DNA of 64,000 nt from the NCBI RefSeq assembly GCF_002443255.2, contig NW_019211456.1, positions 55,265,884 through 55,329,883 of the forward strand. The letters are read 5' to 3'. Below, piece by piece: positions 39,105-50,635 of this stretch. Source of the stretch: Varroa destructor (lineage: Eukaryota; Arthropoda; Arachnida; Mesostigmata; Varroidae). Within the stretch, counting starts at the first letter, position 1. Each line of letters opens with the position of its first letter. Below the pieces are notes generated by a model. That model ran no database searches and was not told the DNA's origin. It saw only the letters and a list, made by a program, of their open reading frames with translations. The position numbers were made by a program, and so were the translations under genes.

Positions 39105-41046
39105 ATCCAGATTTCCCGCACGGCAGAGTCCATCGCTCGACTATATAACTTGAATCTTAAAAATTTTATTATGCAAGACTCTTAGTCTTAGATTGTATTA
39201 ATCGCTAGTTTTTTTTTCAGACTGGAATACGATGCCCAAATAGACATGATAACCTATAGCGTGTACAGGAGCGTGAACATTATAACTGCTGATTCCCCTT
39301 CGAGATGTGCTAGAGTACATTCAGGTGTCGTTACGTATCAACGAAGAAATCATATTCGGGTTTTGAGAATAGAATAAAAACCGTAGGTCTAACTTTTTAT
39401 AAATCGACCAAGTAATCTCCATAGCGCCCTCTTGCATTGCACCCGTTTACCACTTGCAGTTACACCGTTATCCCATTCAAAACAGGCCACAAATTACATC
39501 CCACCCGCAATATTTCAATCTTGCTGTGGCCATCCCGTTACCCTACTTTAGCAACTCGACATTATTCTCTTAATTTTTGAACCTACTTCCAGTGATTCTG
39601 AATAGATTAATCGTGATACATACATGAATATATATATATATTTTCCTCATGAGGGGTATTCATGCTAAAAGATTTCACGTGTTAATAAAAAGTACCCGTT
39701 GTCTTATTACTATTATGTAGCTGTTCCATTCAACTTTTTCAACCGTTGACATTATTCTGTTACCTTCAACCTAATAAGGTTGAATTCTCATTTTTAAGTG
39801 GAACTAGCGCTTAGTCTGGCGTCAACTTTTAAGATTTTAAATCAATATGTTCATAATTTCATAGATTCCGACTGTGCTCTCTTGTTCTTCTTATATATGA
39901 GCCGTTGGTCGGTGATTAATAACATACTGGCTAGCGTTCAAGGCTTCTCAGCGCCTTTGAATTAACAGGTATATATATATACATTTCTTCGGCCTTACAC
40001 TGGATCATTACTGTTAGCCGCTGTACATACATATTGCATTGGCTCTTCGTAATAAGTGCGGTGACGGTCTCATGTTCTCGATAACGCCTCCCGACCGTCC
40101 TCGAAGTGAAGCGTCGTTACTGAAGTCATTTTACGGTCCCAGGCCGTTCGTACTGCCATTCGTCATCGTAGTAGTTGCCGGCGCCTTCTTTCCCTAAAGT
40201 GCTTCGCCGAGCATGCTGTTCCGCCCTATGTTACAGCGCCGACGACCACATAAACGATGTATCCCGCCGCTACCGGTATTAAGAGTTTGCAACAAAAGTG
40301 GCCTGTCGGACTCCTGCGTTTCTGGTGACATTCCCGTCCTCTCACAAACTGGGTGGAAAAACGGACAGTAGGCTAGTCTCTTGGTTTTATTTTTGTCTTT
40401 ATATCTTAATCGCGCTCAAACTGCGATAGATATACAATTATAAATCGTAGAGAGTTCAAGAGTCTCCATTGCACACCACTTAGCAGGACATACGCAAATT
40501 ATTCCAGTAATGAGCGGATTCATCTACATATCTTATTTGTAACCAAGGCATTGCAAAGCGATTCCTATAATACTATACAACGGGCACATTGAGGGATATA
40601 TAGGTACTCATAGTCGCTATTTTATTTTAGTTCATCCAGGGTCGAGCTTTCGTGCGTGTTTTTATTATTACGTTACGCCAGCTTAAAGTTTTCCTATGCA
40701 CTACATATAAGATGCAACTTCAGCCAAATATCTTCTTAAAACCCGCTTGCATGACCCGCGTTGCTTCGCATAATTGTAAATCACAAGTCTTTCGTTACCC
40801 GTCACTTACCCTTGCTTCCACAGAACCCATGATACGATAATTTTGTTTATCTACATAATATTTCAGCTGAAATGAGTTTCCTCGGAGAAGATAATGTTAT
40901 TAAAGAAGTCGCTAGTACATGCTTGGAGGCCCAACATGTGGCCAACGAATAGATGCCGCTTGTGACAATTTTCAGTTTCCGACGGCTGAGTCAGCTATAC
41001 TTTGCAGGAATGAAAAGGCATCTTTCCCTCGCGGGCAGGGCTACGA

Positions 41047-41093
41047 TGTCTGCTTAACGGCTTCGTACTTGTGACGAAGCCGTTAAACAGGCA
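41047..41093. repeat. 20-bp imperfect inverted repeat (hairpin)
   Basis: Arms at 41047-41066 and 41074-41093 match at 18 of 20 positions around a 7-base loop (ACTTGTG). The core arm is TTAACGGCTTCGT. One of the two differences would be a G-U pair in RNA. The stem is GC-richer than the surroundings. Confidence 0.9.
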
Positions 41094-41770
41094 TCCGTAA
41101 TGCTCCGTGTGGTAGCGATATGATCCATTCGTCCCGTTTATAGTGTTTCTGTAGTTACTACAAACAGAAGCTAATACCTTGAATCAGTCGCTTTACTGCT
41201 CTCGTCAGCGGGAAGTACCGCCTCTATTCTGTGACAAACCTTTGGAGTGTCACCGTAGTAGACTCCGCATTTTAATAGCAAATTTTTACGAACGCTTACG
41301 ATACGAATTATCGATCATCACAAACCGTGTGATGTTTCTTATTCGATTGTCTGATAGCCTCCTTGCAAGTTCGCATGGGGAAAGTGAGTAAACAAAACAG
41401 CACCCTATACTAACGTACGTGCAATTGTAGATTGGATTCCATAAGCTCCTTGTTGTTCATCCTACCTGCGTTTAGCGCTACTACAACATTTACATGCGTA
41501 ATTTCCGCCAGTGCAGGCACGCTCCTCCACAGTCTGAGCTCTATTATGAACCACCTGCTAGAATTACCAGGAGCGACATTTTCAATATTACGACCAGGAT
41601 GTGGTCAGCTGACATAACTTCTAGCGAATTACTAGACATGGAGGTGCTTAGAATGATTTCTATGTAATCTGTGTAGTGCTATCTGGCGTAGTCTTGTTAA
41701 GATCACGTAATCGTTCAGTGTTACGAGGCATTCCTGGCCGACTGAGAACGACTGTCGATGGTAGTGTGGG

Positions 41771-41808
41771 GCACATCGTGGCCTTATAAAAAAAAGGCCA
41801 CGGTGTGC
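41771..41808. repeat. 15-bp imperfect inverted repeat (hairpin)
   Basis: GCACATCGTGGCCTT (41771-41785) pairs with 41794-41808 at 14 of 15 positions around an 8-base A-rich loop. It lies about 700 bp from the hairpin at 41047. Confidence 0.88.
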
Positions 41809-43792
41809 CGAACAACTGCTTTCATTTCAGTTCGTACGTGACTTAAATCTAAGCAACTGACAGATGTAAATTTCGAGTCGAGTACGGTATAAAGAATCAG
41901 TCGTTTTAACGTAATAACAAAGTTCTTCCATTGCTTAGTGATGACCCTGAATAACGCACCAGCGTGATCGAATTCCGACATGTGCCGGTGTTCGATATTG
42001 GAAATGGTTCCGAGCAAAGCTGTGTTGAAAAAGTAGCATGCATGCCAAACTCCAAATATGGTTGCACGTCAAATTTAACAGTGACAAAATTAACTGTTGC
42101 GTGCATGCTGGTTTGTTCAATTGCTTTCGTGGAGACTATTGCAAAAGAAAGAAAATTCTAAATCGTTGAATTTATAGTGTACGCCGAAAACAACACGTTA
42201 GCTTTTTACATATATATACACTGGAACATGATAGGTATGTTCGGCAAAAGGTACTCGGCCCGAACGCTCGGGGAACTAACATCCAATTAACTGATTGACT
42301 CGTTGATCATTTATTCTCCAAATTGCGTCAATCGCTATCAATCCTAGCAATTTGCCTGAGCCTTTCACGTGCCAGTGGTTGACGTATAGACGATATCCGG
42401 TTGAGACATATATTAGTTGTAGATACGCACCATTCAAATACACAAGCACACCCCTTTTCTACATGCCCTCTGTGCTGACGAAATCATTTGATCGATATAT
42501 TTCTGCCTGCAATTACGGTCAATTTTTGAGCGTGTGCCTTGTTGTGCTTGGCGTCTATTGACAGCACCTTGCTGGCTAGGGCGCTGCGTATGCACTATTC
42601 AATTGGCGTTTATGTCCACTGAAATACCCTAGGTGTCGACGCCGCCGGAGAACCTTGATAATCTACGGCTAATGATGAATTAAAGAGCTATGACTCGCGA
42701 ACCGATAGTCCGTGAACGACAAGTTCTAAGCAAAGCCAGCTCCTCGGCCGGAAGCGTTAACCAGGCATGGCACTGAACGACGCCATACAATTCCGTAACC
42801 TTTAAGCGGAGCGTTTCTCAAAACTGCTTTCTAGTTTTATACTGTCTCTGACGTCTGCTAGATATATTAAATGAAAGAATCTAGGACAGTATGTTCGATT
42901 TCTTAGAGCGGTATAGCGGTCAGGTGCATTTCCAGCACTAACCTTACGCCACCTGTAGAGAACAAATCGGCTCCACCTGCCACCCAGTAAGCGCATCATC
43001 GCTTACAAGTCTACGTAGTATATGCCGCTACTGGTTTACGACGTTCATGTAAACCCTTTTCCTGCATTTTCACTTTGCTTGAAAGAACCCTCCTGTCTAC
43101 AAGGCAACTGCTGCTTAACTTCGAATCATTACTATCAAGCGTGTTTATCACTTCGCATTGGTACCATTTCGTATTTTCTTTAGATCCTATCGTCGATTTT
43201 AACATTCACACCTTCCTATTCTCCAGTTTGCGTTTCCCTCTAACTGCTACCTTATTTAGCCTTCGTTTAATGGCTACAGGAAGCACCGGCTTCGAGTCAG
43301 AGTTTTTTGAAGCTACCGCGAGTCTAATGTCTTATTGTTCGCTCCAAAAGTGACTTCAGATTTCGCTAGTGCGAATATCTTTTTTTACAGTCCTCGAAAT
43401 TGATGACCTATGCCCCTTCTGCAAACACCCGTTTTTGCATCAGCGGCCGCCTAAACCTTGGAAATGACATAGGCATCAGCCTGCTTCATTCTGGCATCTA
43501 GTTAAAGTTTGACTTCGCTTTGACAGACGCTGCACGACAAATAGGGCACTTCAGGCCAGAGCATACGTCCAGAGAAGAGATTCTCCACTCGAAACGTTAC
43601 TTCTGACTTCATCGCGAACCGTCGATCAAAGAAAACCGTCTCAGTCTATAAGAAGTAAAAACACTTGTTTCTGTTCCATTGCCATGACTAGCGACACCAT
43701 ACTTAAGTGTCATACATACACATCTATACATTCATTAAAACCTCATTGTTCACTTACTTACCTGAGAAGACATAGACGACACTGATCACGCG

Positions 43793-44161
43793 ATGGCATT
43801 GTTTCGTGGCGCTTTTTTAGGTTCCGTGGACCAAACTGCTCGGCCACGTTTTTCGTCGACTATCACTATCTCGCGATTGCTTATTTTAAGTCACACTTTT
43901 GCTGAATCCACAGTAGCGAAGTTGAAAGTGAACGGCGATGGACTTTGGTCCTCACTAAGACTCATTGGGCAGTCGAATTTCGTTCGTCACTTTGTGCGCG
44001 ATGCGAATGGAATATCAGGAATAGAACTCCCCATTGAACAATTATCTTTAGCCTTGGAGAACGCAGCATCGCTGTCATTAGCAAACGCCAGGAAAATCCC
44101 CTTTAACTCAGAATTCATCTCTGAGCGGTTCTGCAAACCTGCAGCGAATGTAACCGGATAG
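43793..44161 (+). CDS. Open frame of unknown product
   Basis: An ATG-initiated frame of 122 codons, the second longest ATG-initiated frame apart from frames lying across LINE DNA. The opposite strand is also nearly open here, broken by only two stops, and both translations look protein-like. Composition is GC-richer than the neighbourhood, which lowers stop frequency. No domain, signal peptide or membrane segment was recognised. It may belong to an unrecognised old repeat spanning roughly 43000-44160. Confidence 0.2.
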   Translation: MALFRGAFLGSVDQTARPRFSSTITISRLLILSHTFAESTVAKLKVNGDGLWSSLRLIGQSNFVRHFVRDANGISGIELPIEQLSLALENAASLSLANARKIPFNSEFISERFCKPAANVTG

Positions 44162-45600
44162 AGTTTTCTATAAGGTTTTTTTCGCCTGACAAAGTATTGC
44201 CATTTAAGCTAGCCCGAATACCGCCGTACTTCTTAAATTGGAGGTACCCCAAAACCTAGTATTTACTTTGGACGTACACCTTCTGAATTTGACATCCCCA
44301 GCACTTGAACGTTCTCGAATTGGCATCGAACATTTCAATCAATATGCTTTTCTGGGGCTCTTCTATTCTCCTAGGGAAAATGATATACTCTTGCATAGGA
44401 ATGAAAAAAGTATTTAATCAGTACTCTTTGCTGATAGTTTGGCAATAACTACAAACCTGCGTACAGAATTTGATACTAAGCAGTTAAAGAGGACACAGCT
44501 GGTTGCTGTGGAGTTTTTTTTACGTCTGAAACTGTAATGTAGCAACGATACATTTATTTAAAGGATTAAATATTGACTTGCAAATGCAAACAAATATTAT
44601 TGGGATTAAAGAAAGCTTTCCTCTAACATTTTAAACGAGCGAGTTCTTTGAAACTAGACCAAGACGTTAACTGCAATAGCGATTGTCTATTTAGATTAGG
44701 TAAAGTAATTGCGAAGCTAATGTTGTCGAAGCACTTATTTCATGCCTAAGGTGGGTGGCAAGACGTATTTGATTAAAGAATATTAGCTTTTTTGTACTTC
44801 AACATGGTCAAGTGATACTGTCGATTTCATTAAGTCTAGGCGTATTTTTTGGTCTTCATATGATAGAAATCTACAGCCGTCTTATAGTTGTCGAAAAGCC
44901 AACTGAAAATTAAAATCATGTAATGTTTGATGCAATTTTCACTTTTCTGAATATATTATAACATGCTAGTAGTCGTCTGGCAGGAAAACTAGAGTAAGGA
45001 TATGCAACTAAGACGATACGCTATCAGCTTATCCAACTCACGATAGTGTTTGAGTATACCCGTGCCTCACAGCATCCATTAGAATATTGCTAGCTTGTGA
45101 CCCAGTGCTACCTTTATGGGCTACTTTGACTTTTGTATAATCGCTGCGCTGTTTATTGGTGGGATTAGTTAAATGCACTGAGAGACACGGCGATATACGT
45201 ATCGTGTTGAGCGTGGTCGTTCGAGTTTTCCGTTACGCTAACAGGATTGTTATTTCAGCAATGATGCGAGACTGTCTTGTATGGAAGGCACTACCGTAAG
45301 TAACAGTGGGGCGAGAGGAATGTGACGTGGTACTCAAATAATCCACACCTGAGGGACCTTTTCCGGAGAGGGTTGTGGTAAGAACACCGATCGTAATTCT
45401 CCTCCATCCAACATTGCTTAATGATCGTCGATGTGCATACATTCGGCACACTGGGCTGACCTGTTACCTCCCTGTACACATGCATAAGGAGTTAGTGCCT
45501 ATGGTTCGAGTGGAGCGCTGTTGTCGCTCGCTTTCATTCAGTTTTTGTTAGATCGTTTTAATACGTTCACATAATGAGTAGTTAACCTTTTGCTGAATGT
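44162..45600. other. No gene seen
   Basis: AT-rich. Two overlapping minus-strand frames at 45233-45485 were not identified. Confidence 0.5.
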
Positions 45601-45712
45601 TGAACGGAGTTGTGTAGCGGTTAAGGTCGTGACTTGCTCGGTACGTTTGAGAAGTCAACGGATTGTGAAGCTAGGGTCTTCGAGTTGACATTTACTCAGT
45701 GCTGTTATTCAT

Positions 45713-46027
45713 TTGTGCAAATTCTCTGCGACAATGGCCTCACTGAAACGTTCTCCAGAACTGGAAGAGATCATTACGGACACCCAGATGGATTCCTTGG
45801 CAGTGGGGGAAGTATTCTATGCAGCTGTGGCAACTACGGATATGGGTCTGCCAGTGGGACAGTGTCGACGCTGTTCCCATGTAACTGGCTTGGACCGCTT
45901 CCAAATGAGAAGAGTTTCGGAAGATATCGTCAGGTTAGATGAAAAAAACTACTCAACAATATCAGCGCATCTCTCTGGTGCGACACTGTGTGAACAACAT
46001 GTATTTGTGATATTTACACATACGTAG
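45713..46027 (+). CDS. Open frame of unknown product
   Basis: A 104-codon frame with an internal start MASLKRSPELEEIITDTQMD. A CRRC pair follows in VGQCRRCSHVTG, then acidic and basic helical sequence (RRVSEDIVRLDEKN). A second frame overlaps it for over 200 bp without a stop. A degenerate tRNA-like stretch lies just upstream (45612-45690). It could be the 5' part of an unrecognised retroelement. No family assigned. Confidence 0.2.
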   Translation: MCKFSATMASLKRSPELEEIITDTQMDSLAVGEVFYAAVATTDMGLPVGQCRRCSHVTGLDRFQMRRVSEDIVRLDEKNYSTISAHLSGATLCEQHVFVIFTHT

Positions 46028-47379
46028 AAAACAACGAAGAGTACGGCTGTTTTTCGTTTTCTTTCTAACATAATAGAGAGTAGTTACTCAGATATTTAAA
46101 GCTGTAACTGTGGCTAGAAATATGAATGTCCAGAAAAGGAACACAGGCAACAAATCAGAAAAGGTACCGGCAGATTATGAAGAATAATAAGTGAGATCTC
46201 TCTCTATCATTTTATTAGGTTCTTTGAAGCTATAAAAAATAAGCCGATAGTCTCAAAAAAACCTTTAAACCATTATAAAGTAAAACAGCGTCTCGATATA
46301 CGTTAGGCATACTCCCCAGTATTGTTTACTCGTGAAAACCATCACTGTGGAAGCTCTTCGACGAGTGTGTACTTTCGGTTTACATTGCCATACCTAATTT
46401 GTTATTGATGGCTTATTTATGAGAATTGATCGATAAATAAGTTGCGTCACCTATTTTTCGTTTAAAAGAGTGGAAGCAATAAAAATCGCGTGGATTTGAA
46501 TATGGATAACATGGGAATAAAACCGTTTCCTGGTTCCGCTTTCCTCGGCTCAGGTCGTCATTGAAGTGTGACGATGAGATCGGCCATTGTCGTCGTTGGG
46601 TATTTTCAAATCCTCGTATGTTGTTGATTGTCGCGCCACCCATCCTCTTTAGATATCTGAGATGTATAATGGTAGCACTGACCTACCGTTTTTTTATTAA
46701 TACCCTGTAATAGAAAACGTTCTGATTTTCACCGCGAGCGTGGGCATTGGCTTCTCGCCCGAAGCTATTCGACAGTACCACCGAAGTCGCTCTCTCTGAA
46801 TCACCGCTCTGCTTTTGCCTGACCGGTCTCTGGCGGACGTTGTGGTCTGTTTTACTATGTTGCTTACGGCGACGATGTGCTCCAAGCAAAGTCATCATCT
46901 TTAACAATTGCGCAAATTGTATTGAGAGCTCACCGCACGTATTTGCTAAGCCAGTATCAGATAGCCAACGACCCAGTACATATTCGTCAAATTTATTGTC
47001 TGCTAACGGTGCGCAACTTAAAAGTTATTGAAAATTTTTTTTACCAGCTAGTAGATAGGAGCAAATTGATAGATATCTTACGGTCAACGATATAAACGTA
47101 GAATAAATGCTGTAGCCATCAAATTACAGCGTATGTTTCCTAAGGATTGTTCTATTCGTATTCGTTATCTAAATTTTTCTATACAATTTTTATCGGTCGC
47201 AACCTGTCGGGGTTTACATTTAAATTAACAAGGTTTTAATATTAAGTTTATCTAGTAAACAAGCTCCGAAAAAGCTATTGTGTTTCTGTACAGCGTTTAT
47301 TCGAGGGTTGCCTTTTTATTGCCAACATCGATTTTGGAGCAAAAACACCTAAGACGAGCAAGTCGAGGAAGTTTATCAA
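46028..47379. other. No gene seen
   Basis: Overlapping short frames on both strands at 46680-47095, none recognisable. Confidence 0.45.
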
Positions 47380-48350
47380 ATACTAGAATTTCCTGTCAAC
47401 TAATATAACCCGGACGGCTTCCATCAATGTAATATCGGTCTTTATTAGCGATGGCCCTCGCTTATTTCTAAGCAGAGTTTCAAACCAATTTCTTCGAAAT
47501 TTATGTTTATTTGCGATAACCTAGCCAACATGATCTTTTACAACTTCAAAAGATACAAACTTCTCCCCATTAAGGGGCTCTGCAAGTACTGAACTACGGA
47601 AAGAGCAGAATCAAGATATCAATACATGTTAAGCAAACCATGCGATTTTAAGCTACAGTTTTTGACGAATTAGTGGAGACCTGTGAGAGTTGGCGTTGTC
47701 ATTGGTAAAACACGACTCTTCTATTATCCGCCACAACCTGGCGAATTTCTTGGATACGTTGTCTTAGATGGTTGGCTACAGTACTTGATTGGGTTAGTGT
47801 TGGGAAAGTATTCCCCTGCAATCCTACCAAATGCACAGTATTACCTTTTTGGTATAGGATACGACTTTAGCTCTCCTTTGAGGGGCCCTACCATGCTTTG
47901 ATTACAATCCACCCCGAGTGACGTTATTATAAATTGTCCACAATTCATTTCCCGTCAGCATCTTTTCAAGAAAAAGGTTACCCTTAGCCAATTTCGGAAG
48001 ATGATCGACTACGCAAACACACTTTATTAATTAATAACTCATAAAAAGTCCAGATTTTTGCCTAGTTGATGTGATAATTTCTCGCATAGATGTCTTTGAG
48101 TAGTATATTTGGATGTTCCTGTGTTCTGTGCAATCTAGCGAAGTCTCATGTATAGGTTCTGATCGACGATAGCGAGAATTTTAGCGTCCTTATAGCCAAA
48201 AGATCGGCTTGCATGTGCCTTGTCGATGTCGCCTCGATGCTAGAGGTATCACTTCGAGAACGAGCAAACCATTTCTACAAACTATCTAGCCAAATGCTTG
48301 CGTTGCATTTAGCCCATTTTCAAAAATAAAACTTCAAAGTCTACGTTAAA
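47380..48350 (-). mobile_element. Degenerate mariner transposase relic
   Basis: A second mariner copy, from a different lineage, read on the minus strand with frame changes. From the N-terminal side: a helix-turn-helix-like block with MRLR-IAQNTGTSKYTTQRHL around 48120-48200; the first catalytic block LTGNELWTIYNNVTR (47914-47960, normally TGDEKWI-YNN); KKVILCIW with DCRGIL around 47790-47850; the second catalytic block TNDNANSHR (47680-47706, normally HQDNARPH); then LNGEKFVSFEVVKDHV (about 47515-47575) and a terminal DRYYIDG near 47420. The order and spacing are those of mariner transposases. Many stops and at least three frameshifts are present. Terminal repeats were not located. Confidence 0.75.
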
Positions 48351-49036
48351 TAGACTTTTGACACATGCATCTTTCGAAGTTGAAACATGTACTCGAATCG
48401 AACACGGCGCCAGAAGAGTGTCGAAATATAGCCTTACAAATATATACAAAGTGAACAATTGTTTTTCCTTTCTCATCTGGCCTTTTTATTTTTTTTGACG
48501 CCAAAATTTAAACCGCTGCCAAATCTTATGAGACAGCCCAGCATAACTTAAGAAAAAATTAGAAGTTCCAATCAATTCCAACTAGCTGTTTATCCTGGAA
48601 TGCCTACATTATAGTACACTTCTTACAAAAATTACCGAAGAAATTCGAGGAAAGTCGATACAAAATGAACTACGCAAAAATCAATTCCATGTTACAGTAT
48701 GTTCCGAATAGCAATTAGTACATTAAAGCCATAGTCAATATTTCGTGATTCAATAAGTGCGTGAGGCTAAAATTTTAAATTATTAAAATTGACATGTCCG
48801 ATCAAAAAGACTGCTTCGCGAAAGCAGTACAAAGTGATACCCGAGTCATATTCCACCACATTTAGTATAAACAGACGTAGCGTTTGGCAGATCAGAAACC
48901 AGAGTACTATATAGGAGTTGCTGAAACTCATGACATACAAAACGCGTACTGTGTGTAGGTTAATTATGCCCGTCTACCTCCCCGCTCTAATTGGTCATTA
49001 ACCCTGTGTTACAAAAATCGGGTTTGATCTTTGACT

Positions 49037-49060
49037 GGACTTCATATACCTATGAAGTCC
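49037..49060. repeat. 10-bp perfect inverted repeat
   Basis: GGACTTCATA (49037-49046) and its exact complement (49051-49060) are separated by TACC. It lies at the 3' edge of the LINE fragment at 49050-50130. Confidence 0.7.
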
Positions 49061-50130
49061 AAATAGGCAAGCGTAGTAGGAAATTTGAGTCTGTCCCTTA
49101 AATACTCTACAAACAGCGGTGTGTCGCCTTGCAGATATACGTATTTTTCCCTTAATGAGTGACGCAGTGCAATTTAAAAATGCAAATCTAGTACCGTTCG
49201 CAAGGAAAGTCTATAGGAAGTTCGTTTACCTACACCCGTTACCGTCGCTCGACGTACTTCGTCAGTATTGTGCCTTGCACCCGTTCGGCAGTTAGTAGCG
49301 ACAATCACATCCAGTTACTTGAATTCGGCCGCATACTTTAAGGCCATTCGGTCCACATGGAGCGTGTCGGTAGCAGCGAAGTGTCTTCCATGGAGCCTCA
49401 CGATTTCCGTCATGTCCATGTCGATAATCCACGCACAACGAGTCTTAAAAGAGTTTGCTAAACATTAACCTGACAACATCGTCTGCTTGAAGCATTATTT
49501 TACGTATTCCGCTATATCATAAACAGGGAAGGACAGACAAATCATTCCGTGACAAAGAGAAAAGCAATGGACTGAAATTAGTCCTGTGTTACGCTTGTGG
49601 ATTGGACGAACGGTTTGAGTTACGTTACTATCATTTATGGTAAGCAAGCCTTTTTGTAGAATCGCCCTGATTAGATGTAGCACGTTCTGAAACACTCTAC
49701 GTAGTGCAAGCTTTACTAAAAGCATGCCTTGGGGCGCCATATCATATGCTGATTTAAAATCTACAAATAGGGCGTGGAGTGCTTATTTTAATCAATGACA
49801 GATACAATATGCCTTCTAAAATAGTATGTCACATGCCGTAAGGGTAGAGAATCCCGCACGAAATAGGGGCTGTTTAATCGAGATACAGGAACTAGCTTCC
49901 GGAAACCTCGTCAAGACCCTGTGTGATCAAATCGACAAGAATACAGTAGCAGCAGTTTTTTCACAGGATCGACCTTCTTAAACATACGGATCACTTCTTC
50001 TCTTGAGCATGGCGTTTAGCAGGACATCACCGTAATTCGTGAACAGGCGCCCACGACACAAACAGTAATTAAATTAACAGCAGGAAAATGTATCAGCCGC
50101 ACTATTCAAGTGTTTATTGCAGATCATATT
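49050..50130 (-). mobile_element. Degenerate LINE reverse transcriptase fragment
   Basis: Minus-strand RT relic of a LINE different from the other two. A decayed FRAGFSTLTAC (about 49820-49860, normally FRxGRST) leads to motif A, ALFVDFKSAYD (49741-49773), which is intact, then MAPQGMLLVKL. After a degraded stretch, motif C reads MLQADDVVRLMF (49460-49495, normally LYADDxV), keeping the catalytic DD. The C-terminal thumb segment EKYVYLQGDTPLFVEYLRDR (49090-49149) follows the pattern of LINE proteins that end with DTPLFVEELR. Stops and frame changes occur between motifs. No endonuclease was recognised upstream. Confidence 0.8.
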
Positions 50131-50566
50131 CGGTCTTGTCTCTTGTTCGACCAAAGCTGCTCTAGGGAACGTAGCATTTCGAATACGGAGACCTCTGCCC
50201 TGATTATTTTTTCACTGTATTCTTTATAAAATCTTAACGTTCGTTTTTCCGACTATCTTGACCTTATAAATCAGTCAGTATATATATATCTTGACTAAAT
50301 AAACATCTGCGGTGTTCTTTGCAGTAAGCTTGATAAAATCAAAAATCTAGCTGTTCCCTATTTTAAGCTGTGTTAGATATAATGTGAATCTGAAGCGTAT
50401 ATTGTGCATTTTATGGTGGTGTTGACAAGAAATGACGAAAAGTTGGAACAGGATTAGTTTGAGACACATGCTTATGTACAGTATACATGAAATAGTATTA
50501 CCCAATGCTACCAGATACCCCTAGTTTAATTTATATTAACAGCAGTATGAATTTAACAGTGTAAAT

Positions 50567-50635
50567 GTCGGGGCGGTAACTTGATGGCTCATCCTCTGAC
50601 TGCAAAAAGCAGGGGCCGCTGGTTCGGACTCCACC
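50567..50635 (+). repeat. Degenerate tRNA-like sequence
   Basis: A B-box-like GGTTCGGACTCC (50621-50632) follows a stem CCTCT/AGGGG with an enlarged loop where an anticodon arm would lie. The D arm and acceptor stem are poor. It may be a tRNA relic or the head of an old SINE. Confidence 0.3.

Larger units (their letters stand above)
39105..43000. other. No gene assigned; two hairpins
   Basis: GC-richer patches at 40000-40370 and 41170-41620 have open frames on both strands without recognisable identity. The hairpins at 41047 and 41771 lie here. Confidence 0.4.

Noticed and set aside
42920..42990. tRNA gene (TAGCGGTCAGG A-box-like sequence)
   Set aside because: No B box at the expected distance and no cloverleaf pairing.
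45612..45690. tRNA gene with long variable arm
   Set aside because: The B box is damaged by an insertion and the acceptor stem does not pair. Kept only as a finding.
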